The translations under genes were made by a program, and so were the position numbers. Source: an uncultured Propionibacteriaceae bacterium (GTDB lineage Bacteria; Actinomycetota; Actinomycetes; Propionibacteriales; Propionibacteriaceae). Taken from it: DNA of 12,888 nucleotides. How positions within the stretch are numbered: position 1 is the first letter of the stretch; each line of letters starts with the position of its first letter. Under the pieces are notes generated by a model. The model saw only the letters and a list, made by a program, of their open reading frames with translations, was not told the DNA's origin and did no database searches. This document shows positions 1 through 8,834 of the stretch, one piece after another. The stretch spans positions 1-12,888 of the forward strand of contig CALMAD010000453.1 in NCBI GenBank assembly GCA_937859105.1, given 5' to 3'.

Positions 1-157
1 GCTCATGGGGCAGGCCGGAATGTCGGAGGGCGAGGAGCCGCCGGCGGACGTCTTCGTCGAGTTCTTCCGCAACGTCGTGGTGAACCGCGACGACGAGCCG
101 CGCGTGCCCGGCGAGTTGATCACGCTGAGCCTTCCTGACGCCCCGGCGGAGAGTTGA
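1..157 (+). CDS. DUF3710 family protein, C-terminal fragment
   Basis: This is the 3' end of a gene that begins before the window. The reading frame has its first full codon at base 2 and ends with TGA at 155-157, leaving 51 residues. The visible part carries FFRNVVVNRDDEPRVPGELI and then LSLP, which resembles the usual end of actinobacterial DUF3710 proteins: a beta strand, an R-D-x-E-P turn and a final L-x-L-P. The family has no established function. In mycobacteria, as I recall, it sits in this same neighbourhood beside the OB-fold protein that follows here, and this supports the call. The gap to that next gene is 45 bases with no clear terminator, so the two are probably co-transcribed. 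The assignment rests on a short tail plus gene order, so it is moderate. Confidence 0.6.
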   Translation, partial: LMGQAGMSEGEEPPADVFVEFFRNVVVNRDDEPRVPGELITLSLPDAPAES

Positions 158-202
158 GCCCGCGGGCACTGGCCGCCCGCGGGTGATGAGGAGGGTGCCG
201 TG

Positions 203-553
203 ATGTCGATCAAGGATTGGTTGTCGCGACTGACGAAGTCGAACGACGAACTCGTCCACGACGACCTGCGCAAGGTCGCGGAGCAGTCGGGCGCCGACAC
301 GATCCAGCATTGCTCCGACCGGCAGAAGGCCCGGCTGCGCGGCACGATCGAGGTGCTGACCGTTCACCCGATGGAGTCGACCCCGTGGCTGGAGGCTGAA
401 CTGTCCGACGGCACGGGAACCATCTCGCTGATCTTCATGGGCCGCCACCAGATCCCCGGCATCGAGGCGGGCCGTCAGCTCGTGGTGGAGGGTCGGATCT
501 CCGATGTCGACGGCGAGCGGCGCATCTACAACCCCTGGTACCAGCTCATCTGA
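203..553 (+). CDS. OB-fold nucleic acid-binding protein, small
   Basis: A 116-residue cytosolic protein. After an N-terminal helical part (IKDWLSRLTKSNDELVHDDL, about residues 3-22) comes a single OB-fold: LRGTIEVLTVHP, WLEAELSDGTGTISLIFMGR, then the closing strands LVVEGRISDVDGERRIYNPWY. The D-G-T-G-x-I-x-L-I-F turn is typical of tRNA-anticodon/RecG-like OB domains that bind nucleic acid. Mycobacteria carry a protein of about the same size and architecture next to ceoBC (Rv2694c, from memory). The start is chosen at ATG 203 because AGGAGG (189-194) lies 8 bases upstream. GTG 200 is in the same frame and only one codon earlier, so it cannot be excluded. The partner nucleic acid and cellular role are unknown. 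The gene converges on ceoC with 47 bases between stop codons. Confidence 0.85.
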   Translation: MSIKDWLSRLTKSNDELVHDDLRKVAEQSGADTIQHCSDRQKARLRGTIEVLTVHPMESTPWLEAELSDGTGTISLIFMGRHQIPGIEAGRQLVVEGRISDVDGERRIYNPWYQLI

Positions 554-559
554 GGCTTG

Positions 560-591
560 CTCACGCGGGCGCCTTGGGCGCGATCGGTGAG
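560..591. terminator. Possible hairpin terminator between convergent genes
   Basis: The 47-base gap between the convergent OB-fold and ceoC genes holds nested inverted repeats: an outer pair CTCAC (560-564) with GTGAG (587-591), and an inner pair GCGCC (569-573) with GGCGC (577-581) around a TTG loop. No T-run follows on either strand, so it would be an intrinsic terminator of the U-tract-poor actinobacterial kind serving both directions. The position favours this, but the stems are short. Confidence 0.35.
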
Positions 592-600
592 TTGACCGGG

Positions 601-1308
601 TCAGTCGTCGTCATCATTGTCATCGTCGTCGCCCTGCTGGAGCCGCTGCTCGCTGGGCGCCAGGAACTGCGCGAGGGCATGCTCGGCGTCCGGGTTGCCG
701 ATGAAGAGGAGTTCGTCGCCGCCCTCGAGAGCGGCGTCGTGCTGCGGCGCGCGCGCCTCGCCGTCGCGGATCACCGCGACGAGCACGAAGTCGCCCGGCA
801 GGTTCAGGTCGGCGACGCGGCGTCCGACGATCGGGCTGTCGAACGGCAGCGTCATCTCGACCAGGTTGGTCTTGCCGCCGCGGAAGCTGAAGAGCCGGAC
901 GAGGTCGCCGACCGTCACCGCCTCCTCCACCAGCGCGCACATGAGCCGGGGTGTGGACACCGCGACGTCGACGCCCCACACCTCGTCGAACATCCACTCG
1001 TTGCTCGGGTGGTTCACCCGGGCGACCGTGCGCGGCACCGCGAACTCGGTCTTCGCGACCAGCGAGTGCACCAGGTTGGCCTTGTCGTCGCCGGTGGCGG
1101 CGATGGCGACGTCGACTTTGTCGATGCGGGCTTCTTCCAGCGAGTCGACCTCGCAGGCGTCCGCCAGCAGCCACTCGGCGCCCGGGACGCTGTCGGTCTT
1201 GATCGCGTTCGGGTCCCGGTCGATCAGCAGGACGGTGTGGCCGTTCGCGATGAGTTCGCGGGCGATCGAACGCCCGACGTTGCCGGCTCCGGCGATAGCG
1301 ACGCGCAT
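601..1308 (-). CDS. ceoC: TrkA-family (RCK) potassium uptake regulatory protein CeoC
   Basis: A 235-residue cytosolic RCK protein. The N-terminal Rossmann domain shows the dinucleotide motif G7-x-G9-x-x-G12 and an acidic D30 at the end of the second strand, where NAD(H) ribose is normally held. A TrkA-C domain follows at about residues 145-222 (VEMTLPFDSPIVGRRVADLNLPGDF, then GDELLFIGNPDAE). Such proteins gate or tune K+ transporters in response to nucleotides. The ATG at 1308 is preceded by GAAAGG at a normal distance and begins exactly at the Rossmann strand; longer in-frame extensions are not supported. It lies 10 bases downstream of ceoB, so the two form one operon, the same pairing as in mycobacteria. 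The protein ends in an odd acidic tail in which eight of the last nine residues are Asp. No TrkH/KtrB membrane subunit is in the window. Confidence 0.88.
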   Translation of the reverse strand: MRVAIAGAGNVGRSIARELIANGHTVLLIDRDPNAIKTDSVPGAEWLLADACEVDSLEEARIDKVDVAIAATGDDKANLVHSLVAKTEFAVPRTVARVNHPSNEWMFDEVWGVDVAVSTPRLMCALVEEAVTVGDLVRLFSFRGGKTNLVEMTLPFDSPIVGRRVADLNLPGDFVLVAVIRDGEARAPQHDAALEGGDELLFIGNPDAEHALAQFLAPSEQRLQQGDDDDNDDDD

Positions 1309-1318
1309 GGGATGCCTT

Positions 1319-1981
1319 TCAGTGTTGGGCCGGCGGCTGGCCGAGGATGGCCTCGACGCGGGACTCGTCGTCGTTCGCGACGCCCGCGTAGAGCAGGTCG
1401 CCGTCCTGGAACAACGTGGTCTCGTCGGGCACGAGGCCCTGACCGAACCGCGACAGGAAGGGGATCGGGGCTTTGATGCGCCGCTGCATCTCCGCAACGC
1501 GCGTGCCGACCCATGCGCTGTCGACGTGCACCTCGATCAGCCGGACGCTGCCCGACGGGTCGCGCCACAGCGGCTCCGACCCCTCGGGCAGGAGGCGGCG
1601 TAGCACCTGGTCGGCGGCCCAACGCACCGTAGCGACGGAGGGGATGCCGAGACGCTCGTACACTTCCGCACGGCCCTGGTCGTAGATGCGGGCGACGACG
1701 TTGTGGACGCCGTACGTCTCGCGCACCACCCGGGCGGACAGGATGTTGCTGTTGTCGCCGCTGGAGACGGCAGCGAACCCGTCGGCCTCCTTGATGCCGG
1801 CCGCTGTCAGGACCTTGCGGTCGAACCCCACGCCCTTGATCGTCTTGCCGCGGAACGACGGCCCGAGCCGCCGGAACGAGTCGGCGTTGATGTCGATGAC
1901 GGCGACGGAGTGCCCCCGTCGCTCGAGGCTGCGCGCGAGGGACGAACCGACCCGCCCGCAGCCCATGATGACGATGTGCAC
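1319..1981 (-). CDS. ceoB: TrkA-family (RCK) potassium uptake regulatory protein CeoB
   Basis: A 220-residue cytosolic RCK protein, paralogous to the next gene. It has the Rossmann motif G7-C-G9-R-V-G12 with D30 after the second strand, the conserved stretch FAAVSSGDNSNILSARVVRE, and VVARIYDQGRAEVYERLGIP, which strongly recalls mycobacterial CeoB. A TrkA-C domain fills the C-terminal third (about residues 140-212). The start is GTG 1981: it places the Rossmann strand at the N-terminus and has GGGAGGG (1997-1991, minus strand) nine bases upstream. The longer open frame upstream would run into the divergent gene. CeoB and CeoC probably act together, and the likely client is the divergently transcribed KimA-like transporter, although that link is inferred from gene order only. 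Nucleotide sensing (NAD/NADH or ATP/ADP) is known for the family, not visible as a choice here. Confidence 0.9.
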   Translation of the reverse strand: MHIVIMGCGRVGSSLARSLERRGHSVAVIDINADSFRRLGPSFRGKTIKGVGFDRKVLTAAGIKEADGFAAVSSGDNSNILSARVVRETYGVHNVVARIYDQGRAEVYERLGIPSVATVRWAADQVLRRLLPEGSEPLWRDPSGSVRLIEVHVDSAWVGTRVAEMQRRIKAPIPFLSRFGQGLVPDETTLFQDGDLLYAGVANDDESRVEAILGQPPAQH

Positions 1982-2056
1982 AGGCGCACGCCCTCCCGTG
2001 TTGATGGCCCGCTGACATGGGGGCCAGCGTCTGTCTGGCATGGGAACCAGCGTGAG

Positions 2057-2065
2057 TAGAGTGTA
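2057..2065. promoter_or_regulatory. Overlapping divergent -10 elements (permease / ceoBC)
   Basis: Within the 89-base gap between the divergent genes, the plus strand reads TAGAGT at 2057-2062 and the minus strand reads TACACT at 2065-2060, so two TANNNT boxes share three base pairs. The plus box ends 8 bases before the GTG at 2071, which would give a leaderless or nearly leaderless transporter mRNA. The minus box would give ceoB a leader of roughly 70 bases that contains its good ribosome-binding site. No convincing -35 is visible for either, so this is a moderate call. Confidence 0.45.
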
Positions 2066-2070
2066 GCCCC

Positions 2071-4101
2071 GTGAACGTCGCCGATCCCGTGAAGCGCGTG
2101 CTCGTCGGACGGAAGCTCTCGAGCGCGCAATTAGGGGAAACCCTCTTGCCGAAGCGGATCGCGCTGCCGGTCTTCGCATCGGACGCCCTCAGCTCGGTGG
2201 CCTACGCCCCCGACGAGATCCTGCTCACGCTGAGTCTGGCCGGCATGGCCGGTTTCGCCTTCTCCTGGCAGATCGCGGTCGCCGTGGCGGTGGTCATGCT
2301 CGTGGTCGTGCTGTCGTACCGGCAGACCGTGCACGCCTACCCGTCCGGGGGCGGCGATTACGAGGTCGCCACGGTCAACGTGGGGCCGACGGCGGGGCTG
2401 GTCGTCGCGAGCGCGCTGTTGGTCGATTACGTGCTCACGGTCGCGGTGTCGGTGAGTTCGGGCGTCCAGAACGCGAAGGCGATGATCCCGATGATCGCGG
2501 GGCACGAGGGGCTCATCGCGGCGGTGGTGATCCTGCTGTTGATGGCGATGAACCTGCGAGGCGTCCGGGAGTCGGGCACCCTGTTCGCGATCCCGACGTA
2601 CGGGTTCATGATCGGCGTCCTGGGCATGACGGCCTGGGGCCTCACGCGTATCTTCGCGCTCGGCGAGCCGCTGCAGGCGCCGACCGCGCGGTTCGAGGTG
2701 GTGGGCGACCCGTTCTACAGCCAGCTCACCGGCTTCGCGCTCATCGCGCTGCTGGCCAGGGCATTCAGTTCGGGCTGTGCCGCCCTGACGGGCGTGGAGG
2801 CGATCAGCAACGGCGTCCCGGCGTTCAAAGAGCCGAAGAGCGGCAACGCCGCGACGACGCTCGCGCTGCTGGGCGGCATCGCGCTCAGCATGCTCGGGGG
2901 CATCATCGTGCTGGCGAACCTCACCGGCGCGAAGATGATCGACGAGCACGGCGGCTCGTACTTCACCCTCAACGGCCAGCGCGTCGAGGGCGGCCACGAC
3001 ACGACGATGGGCCAGTTGGCGGCGACCGTGTTCAACACGTTCACGCCCGGGTTCTACTTCGTGATCACGATGACGATGATCATCCTGATCCTGGCGGCCA
3101 ACACGGCCTTCAACGGCTTCCCGGTGCTCAGCTCGATCCTCGCGCGCGACGGCTACCTGCCCCGGATGCTCTACACCCGCGGCGACCGGCTCGCCTACAG
3201 CAACGGCATCATGCTGCTGGCCGGCGCGGCGATCACCCTCGTTCTCGTGTTCAACGCGAGCGTGACCGCCCTGATCCAGCTGTACGTCGTGGGCGTCTTC
3301 GTGTCGTTCACGGTCAGCCAGTTCGGCATGATGCGGCACTGGAACCGGCACCTGCGCACCGAGACGGACGCCCGGGCCCGCGCGGTCATGCAGCGCTCGC
3401 GGGCGATCAACGCCATCGGACTGACGTGCACGGGCACGGTGCTGATCATCGTCTTGGCGTCCAAGCTGATCTACGGGGCCTACCTGGCGATCATCGCGAT
3501 GGCCGTGCTCTTCGTGCTCATGCGCGCCATCCGCGCGCACTACGACAACGTGGCCACCGAGGTGGCTCTCGACCCCACAGAGGCGCGGACGTTGCCGAGC
3601 CGCGTGCGCGCCGTCATCCTCGTCAGCGGGGTGAACAAGCCGACGCTGCGGGCGGTGAACTTCGCGCGTGCCAGCCGGGCGAACTCGATCGAGGCCGTGA
3701 TGGTCGGCATCAACGAGGACGAGACCCGGCAGATGCGCGCCGAGTGGGAAGCCCAGGACGTCGGGATCCCGCTGAAGGTGATCGCCTCGCCGTTCCGGGA
3801 AGTGGTCGGGCCGTTCCTGAACTACGTCAGCGGAATCCGGTCGGGCAACCCGCGCGACGTGGTCTGCGTGTACGTGCCGGAGTTGATCGTGGGGCACTGG
3901 TGGGAGCGGATCCTGCACAACCAGACGGGGCTGTTCCTCAAGGCGCGGCTCAACCTCATGCCGGGCGTCATGGTGACGGCCGTTCCGTACATGCTGCGGT
4001 CGTCGAAGCATGCGGTCGCCCGCGCGCAGCGCAACTCCACGGCGGCCTGGCGGAAGGCGGGCCGCGGCCGCGTCCACTCCGGGACCCACATTGACGACTG
4101 A
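2071..4101 (+). CDS. APC-superfamily transporter, KimA-like potassium importer candidate
   Basis: A 676-residue membrane protein with about twelve hydrophobic segments up to residue ~490, followed by a cytosolic domain (~490-650) of mixed alpha/beta character. Blocks SDALSSVAY (37-45), AYPSGGGDY (89-97), LLVDYVLTVAVSVSSG (116-131), AFSSGCAALTGVEAISN (231-247), RGDRLAYSNGI and, near the end, ILHNQTGLFLKARL match my recollection of Bacillus subtilis KimA (YdaO), a proton-coupled K+ importer inhibited by c-di-AMP. D38, Y45, D119, Y120, T240 and E243 align with positions I recall as lining its ion sites. Relatives in actinobacteria are usually labelled amino acid permeases. Divergence from two TrkA-type genes favours potassium as substrate. 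The GTG start has no Shine-Dalgarno but sits just after a -10 box, suggesting leaderless translation; GTG 2089 is an in-frame alternative. The gene overlaps the following methyltransferase. Confidence 0.85.
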   Translation: MNVADPVKRVLVGRKLSSAQLGETLLPKRIALPVFASDALSSVAYAPDEILLTLSLAGMAGFAFSWQIAVAVAVVMLVVVLSYRQTVHAYPSGGGDYEVATVNVGPTAGLVVASALLVDYVLTVAVSVSSGVQNAKAMIPMIAGHEGLIAAVVILLLMAMNLRGVRESGTLFAIPTYGFMIGVLGMTAWGLTRIFALGEPLQAPTARFEVVGDPFYSQLTGFALIALLARAFSSGCAALTGVEAISNGVPAFKEPKSGNAATTLALLGGIALSMLGGIIVLANLTGAKMIDEHGGSYFTLNGQRVEGGHDTTMGQLAATVFNTFTPGFYFVITMTMIILILAANTAFNGFPVLSSILARDGYLPRMLYTRGDRLAYSNGIMLLAGAAITLVLVFNASVTALIQLYVVGVFVSFTVSQFGMMRHWNRHLRTETDARARAVMQRSRAINAIGLTCTGTVLIIVLASKLIYGAYLAIIAMAVLFVLMRAIRAHYDNVATEVALDPTEARTLPSRVRAVILVSGVNKPTLRAVNFARASRANSIEAVMVGINEDETRQMRAEWEAQDVGIPLKVIASPFREVVGPFLNYVSGIRSGNPRDVVCVYVPELIVGHWWERILHNQTGLFLKARLNLMPGVMVTAVPYMLRSSKHAVARAQRNSTAAWRKAGRGRVHSGTHIDD

Positions 4102-5251
4102 TCCCGCCCTCGTCCGGCCGGGCGACGTCATCGGGCCGGTCACGGTCGGCCCCGTGGCGCACGGCGGCCACTGGGTGGCGCGCCTGGACTCCTATGTCTG
4201 GTTCGTCCGCCATGCGCTGGAGGGCGAGCTCGTGACGCTGCGCGTCCGGGACGCCGGGGCGCGCTTCGGCCGGGCGGACGTCGCTGAGGTGCTCCGGCCG
4301 AGCCCCCATCGCGTGGACGCCCCCTGTCCGGTCGCCGGCGAGTGCGGCGGGTGCGACTTCCAGCACGTCGAGATCGGCGAGCAGCGACGCCTCAAGGCGT
4401 CCGTGCTCGACGAGCAACTGCGCCGGCTCGCCGGGCTGGGCTTCGACGCCGTGGTGGAGGCCGTCGATCCGCCCGCCCTGGGCTGGCGAACCCGCGTGCG
4501 CTACCACCGGACCCCCGAGGGTGCCCACGGCCTCAAGGCGCACGGCTCGGGCCGGGTCGTTCCGCTGCCCGAGGGCGGCTGCCGGATCGCGGTGCCCGCG
4601 CTCGCCACGCCCCCCGCCACCGTGGGCGAGGACGCCGCGAGCGCCGACGCGCTCGTCGGTGTCGCGCCGGCGGAGGGCGGCGTCCATTGGGGGACGCCGC
4701 GCGACGACACGGTCCTGCGGGAGCGTGCCGCCGGACGCGGCTGGTCCGTCCACGCGAACGGGTTCTGGCAGGTCCACCCAGCATCGGCCGACACGCTCGT
4801 GGCCGCCGTCCTCGACGGGCTGCGGCCGCAGCCGGGGGAGTCGGCCCTCGACCTGTACTGCGGCGTCGGGCTGTTCGCCGGGGCGCTCACGGACGCCGGC
4901 GTCCGGGTGCTCGGGGTGGAGGGCAGCAAGCCCGCGATCGCGCTGGCCCGCCGGAACGTGCCGGAGGCGAAGCTCGTCGCCGGGTCGGTGGAGCGGTCGC
5001 TCCACCGGCTGCCGCGACGCGCTGACCTGGTCGTGCTCGACCCGCCGCGCACGGGCGCCGGGCGGCGCGTGATGGACGCCGTGCTGGCCCTCGAGCCGCG
5101 CGCGATCGCCTACGTCGCCTGCGACCCGGCCGCTCTCGCGCGTGACGTGGCCACGGCCGCGGCGTCCGGCTGGGGTGTGCGGTCGGTTCGCGCGTTCGAT
5201 CTGTTCCCGATGACGCATCATGTCGAAGCTGTGACGATCCTGGGCAGATAG
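4091..5251 (+). CDS. TrmA/RumA-family RNA m5U methyltransferase with TRAM domain
   Basis: A 386-residue SAM-dependent enzyme that methylates C5 of uridine in rRNA or tRNA. In order: an N-terminal TRAM RNA-binding domain (~8-65); a Fe-S cluster motif C79-x5-C85-x2-C88 with the fourth ligand probably C164; the central NGFWQVHP segment; SAM motif I in ALDLYCGVGLFAG; LDPPRTGAG; the catalytic nucleophile C344 in YVACDP; and the catalytic base E379 in FPMTHHVE at the C-terminus. All key residues of the RlmC/RlmD group are present, so it should be active, but the target nucleotide cannot be read from sequence. The start is placed at TTG 4091, which gives the usual short lead into the TRAM domain and overlaps the transporter stop by 11 bases; an in-frame ATG at 4010 would overlap it by 92 bases. 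Translational coupling to the transporter is likely. Confidence 0.88.
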   Translation: MTTDPALVRPGDVIGPVTVGPVAHGGHWVARLDSYVWFVRHALEGELVTLRVRDAGARFGRADVAEVLRPSPHRVDAPCPVAGECGGCDFQHVEIGEQRRLKASVLDEQLRRLAGLGFDAVVEAVDPPALGWRTRVRYHRTPEGAHGLKAHGSGRVVPLPEGGCRIAVPALATPPATVGEDAASADALVGVAPAEGGVHWGTPRDDTVLRERAAGRGWSVHANGFWQVHPASADTLVAAVLDGLRPQPGESALDLYCGVGLFAGALTDAGVRVLGVEGSKPAIALARRNVPEAKLVAGSVERSLHRLPRRADLVVLDPPRTGAGRRVMDAVLALEPRAIAYVACDPAALARDVATAAASGWGVRSVRAFDLFPMTHHVEAVTILGR

Positions 5252-5287
5252 CCGCGGATGTCTCGAGGTGATGAGAGAATCGCGGTG

Positions 5288-5500
5288 GTGAATCGACCTG
5301 TGGAGGCCCGGTGTCCGATCCGTCCGGGCGAAAAGTGTTCCCTGTGCCAGATGGGCGTCACGGGGCCCCACGACTGCGGGCTCGTGTACCTGGTGATGAG
5401 CGACGACGAGTTGCGCGCCATGTACGACGAGCAGCGCCGTCGCGGACAGACTGGTGGCGCGACGCCGGGAATGCGAGAACACTGGGGATCACCACAGTAG
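5288..5500 (+). CDS. Small four-cysteine protein, DUF6767-like
   Basis: About 70 residues. The core reads CPIRPGEKCSLCQMGVTGPH and then DCGLVYLVMSDDELR, giving C-x7-C-x2-C-x9-C, a spacing suited to one zinc ion or Fe-S cluster. I recognise this block as a conserved actinobacterial family (DUF6767, from memory) without known function. A helical, charged tail of about 30 residues follows. The start is uncertain: ATG 5258 gives 80 residues but has no ribosome-binding site, while GTG 5285 or 5288 begins close to the conserved core. GAGAAT (5275-5280) lies 7 bases before GTG 5288, the same spacing seen at dxs, which would fit leaderless translation although the box lacks the usual first T. The gene is 36 bases after the methyltransferase stop and could also be the last gene of that operon. 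Confidence 0.7.
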   Translation: MNRPVEARCPIRPGEKCSLCQMGVTGPHDCGLVYLVMSDDELRAMYDEQRRRGQTGGATPGMREHWGSPQ

Positions 5501-5509
5501 GGACAGTAA

Positions 5510-5525
5510 AGCACGACGCCGTGCT
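5510..5525. repeat. Short inverted repeat before aconitase
   Basis: AGCACG (5510-5515) and CGTGCT (5520-5525) pair around an ACGC loop, ten bases after the stop of the four-cysteine gene. It could be a weak terminator for the upstream operon or a second protein-binding site, since its right arm touches the neighbouring palindrome. No T-run follows. Confidence 0.35.
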
Positions 5526-5543
5526 ATCTTGATATCGAGATAG
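5524..5543. promoter_or_regulatory. Palindromic operator in acnA control region (UrtR/TamR-like)
   Basis: CTATCTTGATATCGAGATAG is a 20-base palindrome with nine of ten symmetric pairs matching and a GATATC centre. Two TANNNT boxes overlap or abut it: TATCTT (5525-5530) and TAGTTT (5541-5546). A bound regulator would therefore cover the aconitase promoter. The shape and GATATC core resemble sites of the UrtR branch of MarR regulators (PecS, HucR, TamR); TamR is known to control aconitase in Streptomyces coelicolor. The regulator itself is not encoded in this window, so the assignment is inference. Confidence 0.6.
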
Positions 5544-5573
5544 TTTTCGACGACGAGACCTGGAGGACACCGC

Positions 5574-8246
<2,673 letters not shown>

Positions 8247-8259
8247 CGGAGTCAGGAGG

Positions 8260-8265
8260 TACCCT
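8260..8265 (+). promoter_or_regulatory. -10 box for small membrane protein, leaderless start
   Basis: TACCCT fits TANNNT and ends 8 bases before the ATG at 8274, which suggests transcription starting at or very near the start codon. AGGAGG at 8254-8259 is the alternative signal, but at 14 bases it is too far from the ATG to act as a good ribosome-binding site. No clear -35 is seen. Confidence 0.4.
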
Positions 8266-8273
8266 CGTCCGCG

Positions 8274-8744
8274 ATGGACGAGATCAGGTTCCGGATCCGG
8301 GAGTCGCCGACGGGCGGCTCCCGGATCGCCTATTCCTACCTGGCCGGCGTCATGATCGTCGTGATCGTGGGTTTCGCGGCGACGATCCTCGGGCCGATCT
8401 TCAACCCGTTCGGCGAGACGGGCGTCGATATCGACCAGCGCGCGCTCGCGCTGCTCCTGGTCGGGTTGGGCACAAGCGGGCTCATCGCGGACGCCGCCGG
8501 TGCGGCCGTCTTCCGGCTGGGCTGGGAGTGGTGGGCCGTCATGGCGGCCTTCATCGTGTCGCTGCCGTTGTGGTCGACGGCATTGCCTCTGGAGATGTTG
8601 TGGACGCCGTTCCTCGGCGCGCCGCTGGCTGCCGCTCTGACGACGCTGGGCGGGCCGCGGCGTCCGGCGTGGCGTCCTTGGGTGATCGGAGGGCTGTTCG
8701 CCGCCTTGGTCGTCGCGACCGCGCTGGTGACGTTCGTCCTGTGA
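8274..8744 (+). CDS. Small membrane protein of unknown function
   Basis: I do not recognise this 156-residue protein. It has a charged N-terminus (residues 1-20, rich in Arg), then about four hydrophobic segments: roughly 23-43, 58-80, 87-106 and 136-156, the last ending at the C-terminus. A weaker stretch at 108-125 could be a re-entrant or fifth helix. A short loop between segments one and two contains NPFGETGVDID. No signal peptide cleavage site, cysteine pair or known motif is visible. It starts 27 bases after the aconitase stop with base composition like its neighbours, so it is a normal resident gene. It may be read through from acnA as well as from its own -10 box. Location in the cytoplasmic membrane is the only claim the sequence supports. 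Confidence 0.7.
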   Translation: MDEIRFRIRESPTGGSRIAYSYLAGVMIVVIVGFAATILGPIFNPFGETGVDIDQRALALLLVGLGTSGLIADAAGAAVFRLGWEWWAVMAAFIVSLPLWSTALPLEMLWTPFLGAPLAAALTTLGGPRRPAWRPWVIGGLFAALVVATALVTFVL

Positions 8745-8777
8745 GACGTCCTCCGGCCCGGCGTCAGGGGCGCGGGC

Positions 8778-8806
8778 TTGGCAGAGGGACCACGGCGTCC
8801 TAGAAT
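8778..8806 (+). promoter_or_regulatory. Sigma-70-type promoter of the SOS-box gene
   Basis: TTGGCA (8778-8783) and TAGAAT (8801-8806) are separated by 17 bases, the best -35/-10 pair in the window. Transcription would begin near 8813, leaving a short leader with a ribosome-binding site for the gene at 8835. The -10 box shares its last two bases with the LexA palindrome. Confidence 0.75.
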
Positions 8807-8822
8807 CGAACGTAGGTTCGAT
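8805..8822. promoter_or_regulatory. LexA (SOS) box
   Basis: ATCGAACGTAGGTTCGAT is a perfect inverted repeat with 7-base arms around GTAG. Its inner part TCGAAC-N4-GTTCGA is identical to the mycobacterial SOS-box consensus and fits the Gram-positive CGAAC-N4-GTTCG pattern. It covers the end of the -10 box and the expected transcription start, where bound LexA would block RNA polymerase. Chance occurrence of a perfect box at this exact position relative to a good promoter is unlikely. Confidence 0.85.
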
Positions 8823-8834
8823 GAAGGGGGCGCG

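Noticed and set aside
1982..2070. c-di-AMP (ydaO-type) riboswitch before the KimA-like gene, as found in Bacillus
   Set aside because: The gap is only 89 bases and the -10 box sits directly before the start codon, leaving no room for a leader RNA of the needed size.
4010..4090. Longer start (ATG 4010) for the RNA methyltransferase
   Set aside because: The extra 27 residues are Arg/Ala/Pro-rich, would overlap the transporter by 92 bases, and have no counterpart before the TRAM domain in the family.
2131..4143. 670-codon minus-strand open frame opposite the transporter
   Set aside because: Composition is dominated by Arg, His, Asp and Gln with no recognisable fold; it is a shadow of the transporter gene.
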